In this document: one piece after another, positions 21,138 to 30,505 of the stretch
Layout of the letters: the number at the start of each line of letters is the position of its first letter
Position numbering within the stretch: position 1 is the stretch's first letter
NCBI GenBank assembly: GCA_947450765.1
Contig: CANFXC010000005.1
Coordinates: forward strand, 1-64,000
From: Comamonadaceae bacterium
GTDB taxonomy: Bacteria > Pseudomonadota > Gammaproteobacteria > Burkholderiales > Burkholderiaceae_C
Direction: 5' to 3'
DNA: 64,000 nucleotides
Position numbers and translations under genes: made by a program
The notes under the pieces: generated by a model
Told to the model about the DNA's origin: nothing
Databases searched by the model: none
The model's input: only the letters and a program-made list of their open reading frames with translations

Positions 21138-22102
21138 TCGGATTTGATGTTGCCGCGCTTGACTACTTTTTCCCACTTGGCATAGTCTTGACGCAGGTAG
21201 CTGGACAGGTCCGCGGGACTGCCACCACCGACTTCAATAGCCTCTTCAGCAAAGCGTTTGCGCAACTCGGGTGAATTCAACATCTTGTTTACCTCGGCAT
21301 TCAAGCGGGCGACGATGGGCGCCGGCATGCCGGCGGGTCCGTAAAGACCCCACCACTGGTTCGACTCGAAGCCGGGCAAACCAGACTCTGCCAGCGTTGG
21401 AAACTCTGGCGCCAAATCAAGCCGTTTGAGGCTGGTCACACCCAGCGACCGCAAACGACCTGACTTGAGCATCGGGCTGACGCTGGCGTACGCTGCGAAC
21501 AAAGCCGTCACTTGTCCGCCAGCCGTGTCGGCCACAGCTGGTGCCGCACCTTTGTATGGAATGTGCAGCAGATCAACCCCGGACGATTGCTTGAACAACT
21601 CTCCCGTCAAGTGGCTCAAGGTGCCACTGCCATTCGAGGCGTAGTTGAGCTCACCGGGACGCGCCTTGGCTGCGGCCACTAGATCAGCAACCGATTTGAT
21701 CGGCAACTTAGCATTGACAACCAGCACATTAGGGGACGAACCGATCAGCACGATTGGCGTGAAACTGGTGAGCGGGTTGTACAGCGGCTTGGCCATCAGA
21801 TGCGGGTTGATGGACATGGTGCTGCTCGACGTGATCAGCAATGTATAGCCGTCGGGCTCTGCCCGTGAGACAAACTGGGTGCCAACCGCACCGCCTGCGC
21901 CCACTCTGTTTTCAACAATGAAGGTGCTTTTAAAAGCTTCGCCGAGTTTCTGCGTGACCAGTCTGAGTACGACGTCTGCAGCACCCCCAGGCGGAAAAGG
22001 CGTGATCACATGAACAACTTTGTCAGGGTAGTTCTGTGCAGCGGAAAAAGTTGGCGTTAACAAAACCAGGCTCGCCAAGAGCAGCTCGAGAGTGAATCGC
22101 AA
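21134..22102 (-). CDS. Bug/TctC-family periplasmic carboxylate-binding protein
   Basis: 322 residues with a signal peptide (LLLASLVLLTPTFSAAQ) and the Bug signature: YPDKVVHVITPFPPGGAADVVLR at the start of the mature domain, ENRVGAGGAVGTQFV, and HIPYKGAAPAV. Such proteins bind carboxylates, aromatic acids or amino acids, and Burkholderiales carry scores of copies. No TctA/TctB membrane genes are here, so it is an orphan receptor or uses a remote transporter. It is the first gene of a TctC-PrpD-PrpD operon. The 249-bp gap 22103-22351 to the divergent esterase holds the promoter, plus an imperfect dyad (22231-22239 with 22249-22256). Confidence 0.93.
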   Translation of the reverse strand: MRFTLELLLASLVLLTPTFSAAQNYPDKVVHVITPFPPGGAADVVLRLVTQKLGEAFKSTFIVENRVGAGGAVGTQFVSRAEPDGYTLLITSSSTMSINPHLMAKPLYNPLTSFTPIVLIGSSPNVLVVNAKLPIKSVADLVAAAKARPGELNYASNGSGTLSHLTGELFKQSSGVDLLHIPYKGAAPAVADTAGGQVTALFAAYASVSPMLKSGRLRSLGVTSLKRLDLAPEFPTLAESGLPGFESNQWWGLYGPAGMPAPIVARLNAEVNKMLNSPELRKRFAEEAIEVGGGSPADLSSYLRQDYAKWEKVVKRGNIKSE

Positions 22103-22351
22103 AGTCGAACCTTCTTAATTTTTGACGCGGGAACTTAGCAGAGCGCCGGCCTCTTTTTCCCTCATCGATGAGCCAAATGGCATCAGCTCAACATTTATGG
22201 CGAATCGATTATGTAAGGCAAAAATCGCCGAGTAAAGTGCAAATACTCCACTTACTTTTGCTTGAAACGCAAAAATCTACTCGAATTGCCAAGTCTGCGA
22301 CCGTCACTGAATAAGCGTATTCTTTAATTCATTTAACTGGGAGCTCAAGCT

Positions 22352-23506
22352 GTGTCTTTCTGGATCAACGAATTAGCCCGCGCAGCCCGACGCTCCAACA
22401 TGGGCCGGCAAATGGCGGCAGCTGAACGACTGTTCCGACGCCTCTTGCGCAAAGACTCGGCAGTCCCAGTCTTCACGACGGCATTTGTCGCAGCGGCTTC
22501 TGAGCCGGCCCACACTGAAGCCCTTGCAGACATCACCGCAACGCTGATTGCGACGCCCGAAACACCTGCTGAGCAAGAGGTCTCGCTCAAACCCCGTCGC
22601 GCAGCGTTCACGCGGCAGGTTTTTCAATTTGAAGGCGAGCGCTATGACTTCAACCTGTATGTGCCGCCCCTGCCACCCCTACCGCTATTAGCGTCCACAT
22701 CGGAGGCGCAGACCCGTGTGCCATTGGTCGTGATGCTGCACGGGTGTAAGCAAGATTCCCCCGACTTCGCCCGCGGCACGACCATGAACGAGTTGGCAGC
22801 GAAGACGCCGTGTCTGGTGCTCTACCCCGAGCAGCTGGCCAAGGCCAATCAGATGCGTTGCTGGAACTGGTTTGACAGCGCGCACCAAGGCCGTCATGCA
22901 GGTGAACCCGCGATGTTGGCCGCGCTGACACGGCAAGTCATCGCGCGTTACCCTGTGGACCCCAAGCGGGTCTACATCGCGGGCCTCTCCGCTGGCGGCG
23001 CGATGGCCGCTATCGTCGCCGCGCACAACCCCGATCTGTTCGCCGCTGTCGGCGTGCACTCCGGCCTGCCACCGGGGGCTGCGCATGACGTGATGTCGGC
23101 ATTCAGTGCCATGCGCAGTGGGGGTCGCTCACGCGCGCCCGGCGATGCGGCGGCTCTCAAAGACGTGATGCCGACCATCGTTTTTCATGGCGACGCCGAC
23201 CGCACCGTGCACCCTGACAACGGTGACCGGATCGTGCTCGCCGCCACCGCCGCATTGAATGCGTCCGGTGTGGCGCTCAAACGCAGCATCGTTCCGCAAG
23301 AAATGCCCGCGCCCACGGGCGAATTGCGGCACACGCTTCGCACGGTTTACAGCGCCGAAGACCAACGCAGTTACGTCGAATACTGGTCTGTAGAAGCGGG
23401 GCCTCACGCGTGGTCGGGGGGGAGCGCTGCGGGCTCATTCACAGACCCGCACGGGCCGAACGCCTCGGCGGCCATGCTGACATTCTTCCTGCAACATCAC
23501 CGTTGA
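22352..23506 (+). CDS. PHB depolymerase-family esterase
   Basis: 384 residues of the alpha/beta-hydrolase esterase/PHB depolymerase family (LpqC-like). VVMLHGCKQDSPDFARGTTMNELA is the oxyanion region, and the nucleophile serine is in GLSAGGAMAA near residue 213. FHGDADRTVHPDNGD carries the catalytic Asp, and GPHAWSGGSA the His. The N-terminus (NELARAARRSNMGRQMAAAERLFRRL) is charged and has no Sec signal peptide, unlike secreted depolymerases. It may act inside the cell or be exported another way. The start is GTG 22352 with GGGAG upstream. The natural ester is unknown. Confidence 0.88.
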   Translation: MSFWINELARAARRSNMGRQMAAAERLFRRLLRKDSAVPVFTTAFVAAASEPAHTEALADITATLIATPETPAEQEVSLKPRRAAFTRQVFQFEGERYDFNLYVPPLPPLPLLASTSEAQTRVPLVVMLHGCKQDSPDFARGTTMNELAAKTPCLVLYPEQLAKANQMRCWNWFDSAHQGRHAGEPAMLAALTRQVIARYPVDPKRVYIAGLSAGGAMAAIVAAHNPDLFAAVGVHSGLPPGAAHDVMSAFSAMRSGGRSRAPGDAAALKDVMPTIVFHGDADRTVHPDNGDRIVLAATAALNASGVALKRSIVPQEMPAPTGELRHTLRTVYSAEDQRSYVEYWSVEAGPHAWSGGSAAGSFTDPHGPNASAAMLTFFLQHHR

Positions 23507-23633
23507 AGAAGCCCTCACCAAGGGCCGAGCTTGTCATGGCTGAGATCGGAAAACCTGATTCATCGCAGACAATCACTTTCTAGTACCGCGATGACCTTCC
23601 CTTCATGACTCACCGACTACCGAGCACGCCCCC

Positions 23634-24161
23634 ATGACATCCCTGCTGTCCAGCGCCAAGATCCTTTCCGCCAACAGTCCCAATTTTTCACGGCAGGAGT
23701 TTCGCGGAGCACTGGGCATGTTCGCCACCGGCGTGACCATCGTCACCGCCCGTACGGCTCAGGGCGACTTGATCGGTCTGACCGCAAACTCCTTCAACTC
23801 AGTCTCATTGGAGCCGCCACTGGTGTTGTGGAGCCTGAGTCGCTCCGCAGCCTCGATGGTGGTATTGAGCACGGGTTCGCACTACGCCATCAACATCCTC
23901 GCCGCCGATCAAAAAGAACTGGCCGAACGCTTTGCCGGCAAGCGTGAAGACCGTTGGGAGGGCGTTGAGTTCGCCGACGGGCTTTGTGGTGCACCTCTGC
24001 TAGCCGGCGCTGCTGCTACCTTTGAATGCTTCAACCGCAGCCGCTATGAAGAAGGTGATCACGTCATCTTCGTCGGCGAAGTCGAGCGCTGCGAACACCG
24101 CCCCGGCGTTCCCCCATTGCTGTTTCACGGCGGCAAGTTTTACACTGAGCATCCGCTTTAA
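23634..24161 (+). CDS. Flavin reductase-like FMN-binding protein
   Basis: 175 residues of the flavin reductase domain family (HpaC/NtaB-like), which reduces FMN or FAD with NAD(P)H to supply a two-component monooxygenase, or binds FMN itself. Family motifs: RGALGMFATGVTIVTA, GLTANSFNSVSLEPPLVLWSL (18 or so residues into the fold) and DHVIFVGEVERCEH. No monooxygenase partner lies nearby. ATG 23634 is in good agreement with the family N-terminus. It stands between the esterase and a hypothetical gene, transcribed in the same direction. Confidence 0.9.
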   Translation: MTSLLSSAKILSANSPNFSRQEFRGALGMFATGVTIVTARTAQGDLIGLTANSFNSVSLEPPLVLWSLSRSAASMVVLSTGSHYAINILAADQKELAERFAGKREDRWEGVEFADGLCGAPLLAGAAATFECFNRSRYEEGDHVIFVGEVERCEHRPGVPPLLFHGGKFYTEHPL

Positions 24162-24264
24162 GGTACACCCCTCCTGGCGGGTACCGTTGGCGCGGCGTCA
24201 ATGGCTGAAGTCTTTCGACTCACTACACTTGTCCTTTTGCCCCCACACAAGTACCAGACCCGTC

Positions 24265-24873
24265 ATGGAAATTTTTGTTCTCTCGATGATGTTCGCCTTT
24301 GTTGGCTATACGCTCAAGTCCAGAGCCGAGGGGCGGCGCATCGCCTTGCTGGGCTTGCATCTTGGCAATTTCGACATTGAAAAACTCATGGAGACCCTGA
24401 CCGAAGGCTACGCCCGGGCGCTGGGCGAAAACGATGCCGCACGGCGCGCTTCTATCTGGCAACTGATGAACGCCACCGAAGACAAGCTGGTCGCACAATT
24501 CAAACAGTTGGCCGACAGCATGGCCAAAGCAGATGCCGCCGAGACGAGTGTCAACCTCTGGCCCTGGCCCTTGAGTGAAGCCGCGCAATGGGTCCCGAAT
24601 GCACGCTTTGACTTGCGCAAGGCCTTGAAAATTCATGCTGACGGCTTGGCCCGCGCAGCCGGCCAAAGCGATACGGTCTCCGCACCTTCGCGGGCCTTCA
24701 CGCTCAGTGCTGAGTTGTTTTTGATGCAGCACACCTGCCACTGGTTTTGCAAATCAAAAACCATCGCCTCAGCGCGCATGCTGGTGCGCCACAAAACGGC
24801 TTACGAGATGGTGCTGCAGTCAGTTTCACCCGAAACACGGCGGGCTTACAACGCGCTGGTCGAGGCGGCCTGA
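24265..24873 (+). CDS. Uncharacterised protein with one N-terminal membrane helix
   Basis: 202 residues. A short hydrophobic start (MEIFVLSMMFAFVGYTL) looks like a signal anchor, followed by a helical cytoplasmic or periplasmic part with conserved-looking Trp and His (NLWPWPLSEAAQWVPN; MQHTCHWFCKSKTIASA). I do not recognise the family. ATG 24265 was chosen because the in-frame upstream extension runs over the flavin reductase gene in another frame. It converges with the ABC ATPase gene (24903). No operon partners are obvious. Confidence 0.75.
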   Translation: MEIFVLSMMFAFVGYTLKSRAEGRRIALLGLHLGNFDIEKLMETLTEGYARALGENDAARRASIWQLMNATEDKLVAQFKQLADSMAKADAAETSVNLWPWPLSEAAQWVPNARFDLRKALKIHADGLARAAGQSDTVSAPSRAFTLSAELFLMQHTCHWFCKSKTIASARMLVRHKTAYEMVLQSVSPETRRAYNALVEAA

Positions 24874-24902
24874 AGCCCTCCGCTGATCAACGGCTTAGCG
24901 GC

Positions 24903-25601
24903 TCAACTGCTCACCACGCGGCCGTCGACCAGCTCGATCACCCTGTCACAGCGGAGCGCCAGTCGCGGGTCATGCGTGACTATCAGGCACGCGCTGCCGT
25001 GGTCACGATTGAAGTCACGCAGCAGCGAAAACACCTCGTCAGCGCTGACGGTGTCTAGATTGCCGGTCGGCTCATCGGCCAAGATCAGTCGCGGTTTTTG
25101 CGACAAGGCGCGGGCAATCGCCACGCGTTGCTGCATGCCCCCCGAGAGCTCGCCGGGCCGCTTGTATTCAGCGCCACTCAGGCCGACACGAATGAGCAGC
25201 TCACGCGCCAGCGCTTCGGCCGCGGGTGTGGTCGTGCCATGGCTGATGATGGACGGTAGCAAAACGTTTTCCAGCGCTGTGAAGGCCGGCAACAAATGGT
25301 GGAACTGAAAGACAAAACCGATGGTGGCACCGCGCAAAGCCGTGAGGCCGGTATCGTCGAGTGACTGCGCCGCCTGACCAGCGATTTCAAGCTGACCGCT
25401 GGTCGACTGCTCAAGCAGGCCAATGATGTTGAGCAGCGTGCTTTTGCCCGAGCCTGAAGGCCCCTTCAAAGCGACGAACTCGACCTGTTGCAACGCCAGT
25501 GTGATGCCGTGTAAGACCTCGGTCTCGACTTCGGTACCGATGTTGTAGCGCTTGGTGATCGCCTCCAAGCGAAGAATGGGTGAGTTGCTGGGTGGGTTCA
25601 T
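24903..25601 (-). CDS. ABC exporter ATPase (MacB/LolD/DevA type)
   Basis: The ATPase subunit of a tripartite exporter, 232 residues. Walker [16 protein letters not shown], signature [15 protein letters not shown], Walker [14 protein letters not shown], and switch His in [29 protein letters not shown] at the start and the 'NLD' after Walker B place it in the LolD/MacB/DevA group. The start is ATG 25601; upstream in-frame sequence belongs to the permease gene in another frame. It follows the permease (25612) by 10 bp and completes an adaptor-permease-ATPase operon. Confidence 0.93.
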   Translation of the reverse strand: MNPPSNSPILRLEAITKRYNIGTEVETEVLHGITLALQQVEFVALKGPSGSGKSTLLNIIGLLEQSTSGQLEIAGQAAQSLDDTGLTALRGATIGFVFQFHHLLPAFTALENVLLPSIISHGTTTPAAEALARELLIRVGLSGAEYKRPGELSGGMQQRVAIARALSQKPRLILADEPTGNLDTVSADEVFSLLRDFNRDHGSACLIVTHDPRLALRCDRVIELVDGRVVSS

Positions 25602-25611
25602 CTGTTTGACC

Positions 25612-26976
25612 TCAGGCCCGAATCGCTTGCACCGGGTCCATGCGGGCGGCGCTGCGCGCGGGCACAAAAGCCGCGGCCAGCCCCACGCCGCATGCCACCA
25701 GTGAGGCCAGCAACACCAGCTGCGGGTCCAGATACGGTGCAAACATCGGACTGCCGTCGGGGCTTTTGAAAACATGTGAAAACACCACCAGCAAGGCATA
25801 CGCCAATGCTGCGCCGAGGATAGAACCGGCCAAGCCGACCAGCCCACCCTGCAACAAAAAGACCGCCATGATTTGACGTCGACCCGCACCCATGGCACGC
25901 AAGATGCCGATCTCGCGCTGCTTTTGCACCACGCTGACCACCAACACGCTGGAAATACCCAGCGCCACGATGAGCACCACAAAACTGCGGATCAGGTTGT
26001 TCGAAACCGTCTGGTTGGACAGTGCATTCAGCAAGCCGGAGTTGGTCTGCATCCAGCTGTCCACCGTCAGGCCGGTTTGCAGGCGCAGCGTGTCGGCAAC
26101 CCGGTCGGCGTCAAACAAATCAGTCACCGTCAGGTCGATGTTGGACACGCCGCCGGGCAGATCGAGCAGCGTTTGCGACAACTTGAGGGTGACAAAAATC
26201 CAGCGTCGATTGAGGTCTCGGTTGCCCATGTCAAAGAGGCCTGTGACCTGCAGCGTCTCACTGCGACCCGTCGCGCTGGTGACGCGCAGCTTGTCACCGA
26301 GCGAGAGGCCGAGGTCTTGCGCCAGGTCAATGCCGATCAGCGCACCGGTGCCAGCTACATCAAACGTGCCGCGCGTCATGTAGTTGTCCATCCGCACCAC
26401 GCGGCGGTAAACGTCAGGCTTGACGCCCTGCAGCACGACGCTCTTGTTGTAGTTGCCGCGTGACGCAAATGCCGGACCGCTGGCCACCGGTGAGACCGCC
26501 AACACACCCGGCGTGTTGGCTGCCAGCGCTGCGATGCGCTCCCACTGGTCGACGGACCGCAAGCGCTGTTCGCGTGGCTGCACCGCAGCGGCGACCGCCT
26601 GGCTTTCATCTGCCCGCAGCACCGGCCGGGTCAGCTCTTCAGTCGGCCGGATCACCACATGCGCTTGCGAGCCCATGACGCGGTCAATGATGGTGCTCTG
26701 CAACTGGTTGATAAGCTGCGTCAGAAAAATGATCACGGCCACACCACCCGTGACCCCGGCCAAGATGAGCGTGCTCTGCATCCGGCCTTCGCGCAAAAAG
26801 CGCAGCGCCAGCAGCAGTTCAAAGGGCATCCAGCGGGCCCACGAACTGAGTTCTGGACGGTGCCGGGACCGACGCGAAAACGGCCACTTGAAGCGCCCGC
26901 GCAAGCTCGTACCAGCGACAGGCAAGGCGGTCACGGCAACGGGCTCAGGCAATGGCGTTGACGGCTGGTTCGGCAT
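25612..26976 (-). CDS. ABC exporter permease (FtsX/MacB-type)
   Basis: 454 residues with a Pro-rich N-terminal tail (about 55 residues), one membrane helix near 75-95 ([20 protein letters not shown]), a large periplasmic MacB-PCD domain, and three C-terminal helices ([58 protein letters not shown]). This is the FtsX fold of DevC/LolC/Mac[17 protein letters not shown] is the conserved coupling stretch. It lies between the adaptor (ending 27013) and the ATPase genes. The exported compound cannot be read. Confidence 0.92.
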   Translation of the reverse strand: MPNQPSTPLPEPVAVTALPVAGTSLRGRFKWPFSRRSRHRPELSSWARWMPFELLLALRFLREGRMQSTLILAGVTGGVAVIIFLTQLINQLQSTIIDRVMGSQAHVVIRPTEELTRPVLRADESQAVAAAVQPREQRLRSVDQWERIAALAANTPGVLAVSPVASGPAFASRGNYNKSVVLQGVKPDVYRRVVRMDNYMTRGTFDVAGTGALIGIDLAQDLGLSLGDKLRVTSATGRSETLQVTGLFDMGNRDLNRRWIFVTLKLSQTLLDLPGGVSNIDLTVTDLFDADRVADTLRLQTGLTVDSWMQTNSGLLNALSNQTVSNNLIRSFVVLIVALGISSVLVVSVVQKQREIGILRAMGAGRRQIMAVFLLQGGLVGLAGSILGAALAYALLVVFSHVFKSPDGSPMFAPYLDPQLVLLASLVACGVGLAAAFVPARSAARMDPVQAIRA

Positions 26977-27012
26977 GACAGCGGAGGCTTTGTCGCTCTG
27001 GAATTCAGCGCT

Positions 27013-28254
27013 TCAACGCGAGATGAAAGAGGGCACTTCCATGCCCTTTCCTTGGAGCGTGCTGCCAGTCTGTCGCACGCTGTCGCCAGGCAGCGCTTTT
27101 TCGGTTTGTGGAATAGCCAGATCGCCCTCCTCCAAACCGCTGACAATTTCGACCGTACCGATACCGCGCAGCCCCAGTTTGACCGGCATCCGCACCGCGC
27201 GGTGGTCGCGCAATGCCAAGACCCATGGCGAAGCACTGTCGGCATCACGCACGGCTGTGGCAGGCAGTACCAAGACGCCCTGACGCTTCGCGCCGATGAG
27301 CTCCACCGACACCGTCATGTCGGGTTTGAGAAAGGCGGGTGGCTGTGGCACTGCCAAACGCACCTCGACGGTGCCGCGTTGCAAGTCCACCGCCGGGCCG
27401 ATGTAGCTCAATTGCGCATCAAAAGGCTGCGCCGGATAGGCGTCGGCCACAGCCCGGGCGGGCATGCCGAGCACCAACATATGCAAATGCTTTTCATCAA
27501 TGCCGGCGTCAATGCGCGTACTGCCCGCAGCCAAAGCCAGCAGCACCCGACTCGGCTGAGCCATGCTGCCGGGCTCGACATTGCGAACCAACACCACGCC
27601 ATCGACCGGACTGGTGATGACCAAGCGGGCCAGCCGCGCCTCGGCCATTTGCACGGCGGCCAGCGCCTGCGCGACGCGGTCAGCGGCCAGTCCACTTTCC
27701 ACACCACGCGGCTGATTCGCCTCAGCTTGCACACGAGCAGACTGCAAAGCGCTGGCCGACGTGTCGAGCGTGCGACGGGCTTCATCCAGTTTTTGCTGCG
27801 AGAAAAATCCTTGTGCCACGAGCTGTTGTGCGCGCTGAAATTCACGCTCCGCATTGCGCCAGGCGGCATCGGCCTGCACCACCGTTTGCACCGCCACCGG
27901 TGCCGCCACCGTGGCTTGCTGGCTCGCCCGATTGCGCGCCTCACCCAAGGCGGCCTTGGCCTGCTGCAAAGCAGCGCGCGCCTCCGCGTCTGACAAACGC
28001 ACCAGCCATTGGCCGGCCTTCACATGATCGCCCTCCCGCACTTGCACCGCTTGCACGGTCGCCGTGACTTCGGCGGCGAGTTCAATGCGGGCCGGGGCAT
28101 TCAAACGGCCTGTGGCGACCACTGATTGCACCAAATCACTGCGCAGCACGGGCACCACCTGAACGGCGGTTCCGCGTTGCTGGAACAGCAAGCCGCCGGC
28201 CAGCAGCAAAGTGAGCACAACGGCAGCAAAGATCCACTTCTGGCGAGATTTCAT
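27013..28254 (-). CDS. Membrane-fusion adaptor of ABC exporter (HlyD/MacA family)
   Basis: 413 residues from ATG 28254 (MKSRQKWIFAAVVLTLLLAGG), a membrane anchor or signal at the N-terminus. It has biotinyl-lipoyl-like motifs (VVATGRLNAPARIELAAEV and VREGDHVKAGQWLVRLS), a coiled coil over about 85-210 and the barrel domain from about 215. A GTG/ATG further upstream (28278) would add 8 residues; the later start gives a more typical N-terminus. It precedes permease and ATPase genes in one operon, making a MacAB/DevBCA-like system. No TolC-like gene lies nearby, so an outer-membrane channel must come from elsewhere. Confidence 0.92.
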   Translation of the reverse strand: MKSRQKWIFAAVVLTLLLAGGLLFQQRGTAVQVVPVLRSDLVQSVVATGRLNAPARIELAAEVTATVQAVQVREGDHVKAGQWLVRLSDAEARAALQQAKAALGEARNRASQQATVAAPVAVQTVVQADAAWRNAEREFQRAQQLVAQGFFSQQKLDEARRTLDTSASALQSARVQAEANQPRGVESGLAADRVAQALAAVQMAEARLARLVITSPVDGVVLVRNVEPGSMAQPSRVLLALAAGSTRIDAGIDEKHLHMLVLGMPARAVADAYPAQPFDAQLSYIGPAVDLQRGTVEVRLAVPQPPAFLKPDMTVSVELIGAKRQGVLVLPATAVRDADSASPWVLALRDHRAVRMPVKLGLRGIGTVEIVSGLEEGDLAIPQTEKALPGDSVRQTGSTLQGKGMEVPSFISR

Positions 28255-28328
28255 AAGGGGCGAGCTTAGCAGCGCCAATGGCGCATCAATTGACCAGCAT
28301 CATGAAACCTCGAATTAGACCGGCCCGT

Positions 28329-28901
28329 TTAGACCGTGCCCTCGCCCTGCTTCGCCAATCGTTCGCTCTTCCAGTAAACGTCGTCACCGCCGTTCATGCG
28401 GTTGAGCACGCGTGACAGCACGAACAGCAAATCGCTGAGTCGGTTGAGGTATTGGCGTGGCGATTCATTGAGTGTCTCGGCCAAGTCCAGCGCCACCACG
28501 GCACGTTCAGCGCGCCTTGCCACCGTGCGGCAGACGTGTGCCAATGCGGCAGCACGCGTGCCCGCAGGCAAGATGAATTCCTGCAGACGCGGCAAGGTGG
28601 CGTTGTATTTTTCGAGTGCGGTGTCGAGCGCAATCACGGCTTCGGGTTTGAGCAGTTCAAAGCCTGGAATAGACAACTCACCGCCCAGATTAAACAGCTG
28701 ATGCTGCACCTCAATCAGCAGTGCACGCACGTCGGCAGCCATGTCTTCGCACAGCAACACCCCGATGTTGGAGTTGAGCTCGTCAACATCGCCCATCGCA
28801 TGCACACGCAAATGGTCTTTGGAAACGCGGGTGTTGTCGCCCAAGCCGGTGGTACCGTTGTCGCCGGTGCGCGTGGCAATTTGAGTGAGTCGATTGGCCA
28901 T
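28329..28901 (-). CDS. Cob(I)alamin adenosyltransferase (PduO type)
   Basis: 190 residues. It transfers adenosyl from ATP to corrinoid Co(I) to make adenosylcobalamin. TQIATRTGDNGTTGLGDNTRV at the N-terminus is the ATP-binding block of the PduO family (RTGDxGTTGL), and DELNSNIGVLL, ILPAGTRAAALAHVCRTVARRAER and YLNRLSDLLFVL are the other conserved stretches. The RRAER segment carries catalytic arginines. Divergent from the FAD-linked dehydrogenase gene with 138 bp between. MetH in this window uses methylcobalamin, so the two share only the cofactor family. Confidence 0.95.
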   Translation of the reverse strand: MANRLTQIATRTGDNGTTGLGDNTRVSKDHLRVHAMGDVDELNSNIGVLLCEDMAADVRALLIEVQHQLFNLGGELSIPGFELLKPEAVIALDTALEKYNATLPRLQEFILPAGTRAAALAHVCRTVARRAERAVVALDLAETLNESPRQYLNRLSDLLFVLSRVLNRMNGGDDVYWKSERLAKQGEGTV

Positions 28902-29039
28902 GGGGTTTCCGTCAAAAAGTGGCGAGCCTCAGTCGGGCCGCGGTCGCCTGTGCGGCTGGTGTCCGCCGAACCCATGATTATTCACGACTTCGACTTCATC
29001 CATGCCGGCGTAAACTCCAAAAAACGATGGAGACACCCC

Positions 29040-30461
29040 ATGAACGCACCAATGCCAGTCCATTTGCTGCCCGAGATTCAACAACGCGAGACACCACACG
29101 CGCTGATTGAGGCGCTCAAAGCGCGCTTTGCCGAACGCTGCTCAACGGCGCTGGTGGTACGCGAGCAGCACGGGCGTGACGAGTCGTCTTTTGCATCGCC
29201 ACCGCCAGTTGCCGTGGTGTTTGCAGAAAGCACCCAGGACGTCGCAGAAGTCGTCAAGCTAGCTAGCCAACACAACGTACCGGTCATTCCCTTTGGCGTC
29301 GGCACCTCGCTGGAAGGGCATTTGCTGGCGGTGCAAGGCGGGATCAGTGTCGACATGGGCCGCATGAACCGCGTGCTGTCCATCAACGCCGAAGACCTGA
29401 CGGTGACGGTGCAGCCAGGCGTGACGCGCAAACAACTCAACGAAGCGGTCAAAAGCACAGGTTTGTTCTTCCCGATTGATCCCGGCGCTGACGCGACGAT
29501 TGGCGGCATGAGTGCGACCCGCGCCAGCGGCACCAACGCCGTGCGCTACGGCACCATGCGCGAGAACGTGTTGGCACTGGAAGTGGTGACCGCCAGCGGC
29601 GAGGTCATTCGCACCGGCACACGGGCCAAGAAATCATCAGCCGGTTATGACCTGACGCGTCTGATGGTGGGCAGCGAAGGCACGCTGGGCGTCATCACCG
29701 AGATCACCGTCAAGCTTTACCCGTTGCCGGAGGCCATTTCGGCGGCGATCTGCTCCTTCCCAAGTATTGAAGCGGCGGTGCGCACGACGATCGAGATCAT
29801 TCAAATGGGTGTGCCGATTGCTCGCGTCGAACTGATTGACGTCAACGCGGTGCGCATGGTCAATGCGCATTCGAAGCTGTCCCTTCGCGAAGAACCCCTG
29901 CTGCTGATGGAGTTTCATGGTTCCCCCACCAGCGTCAAGGAACAAGCTGAGCTGGTTCAAGAGTTGGCCAGTGGACACGGCGGCAACGCCTTTGAATGGG
30001 CCAGCACGCCCGAAGAGCGCACACGTCTATGGGCGGCTAGGCACAACGCCTACTTCGCGGCTGTGCAGTCGCGCCCTGGTTGCCGCGTGATTTCAACTGA
30101 CACCTGCGTGCCCATTTCACGTCTGGCCGACTGCCTGCTGGACTCGATCACTGAGGCTGACGCGAGTGGTATTCCGTATTTTTTAGTGGGCCACGTTGGT
30201 GACGGCAATTTCCACTTCGGCTACCTGATTGATCCGACGCAAGCTCAAGAGCGAGAAGTGGCCGAGGCCTTGAACCATCAACTGGTGAGCCGTGCACTCC
30301 AGCTCGAAGGGACCTGCACGGGCGAGCACGGTATCGGTCTGCACAAAATGGATTTTTTAGTGGCCGAAACAGGCGATGGCGCCGTGAACATGATGCGCAC
30401 CATCAAGCGCGCTCTCGACCCCAAAAACATCATGAATCCGGGGAAGATTTTTACGCTTTAG
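29040..30461 (+). CDS. FAD-linked oxidase, D-lactate/glycolate dehydrogenase-like
   Basis: 473 residues of the GlcD/D-lactate dehydrogenase family. The N-terminal FAD-binding domain has VIPFGVGTSLEGHLLAVQGGI (PCMH-type) with a diphosphate-binding stretch, SVDMGRMNRVLSINAEDLT and GADATIGGMSATRASGTNA. The C-terminal cap holds VGHVGDGNFHFGYLID, with a metal/substrate His, and CTGEHGIGLHK. It oxidises a 2-hydroxy acid (D-lactate most likely) and passes electrons to cytochrome or quinone. Start ATG 29040 has GGAGACACCCC upstream; the longer in-frame ORF to 28452 overlaps the adenosyltransferase gene on the other strand. A 44-bp gap then separates it from a convergent membrane protein gene. Confidence 0.93.
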   Translation: MNAPMPVHLLPEIQQRETPHALIEALKARFAERCSTALVVREQHGRDESSFASPPPVAVVFAESTQDVAEVVKLASQHNVPVIPFGVGTSLEGHLLAVQGGISVDMGRMNRVLSINAEDLTVTVQPGVTRKQLNEAVKSTGLFFPIDPGADATIGGMSATRASGTNAVRYGTMRENVLALEVVTASGEVIRTGTRAKKSSAGYDLTRLMVGSEGTLGVITEITVKLYPLPEAISAAICSFPSIEAAVRTTIEIIQMGVPIARVELIDVNAVRMVNAHSKLSLREEPLLLMEFHGSPTSVKEQAELVQELASGHGGNAFEWASTPEERTRLWAARHNAYFAAVQSRPGCRVISTDTCVPISRLADCLLDSITEADASGIPYFLVGHVGDGNFHFGYLIDPTQAQEREVAEALNHQLVSRALQLEGTCTGEHGIGLHKMDFLVAETGDGAVNMMRTIKRALDPKNIMNPGKIFTL

Positions 30462-30505
30462 TCGGCATCGCTTGCCGAACGATCAGCCGCGACAGGCTTG
30501 TCCGC

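Noticed and set aside
25602-25982. N-terminal extension of the exporter ATPase
   Set aside because: It is a Trp/Cys-rich shadow of the permease gene in another frame.
28452-29039. N-terminal extension of the FAD-linked dehydrogenase
   Set aside because: The added 196 codons lie antisense to the adenosyltransferase gene; the ATG at 29040 has a good ribosome site and family N-terminus.
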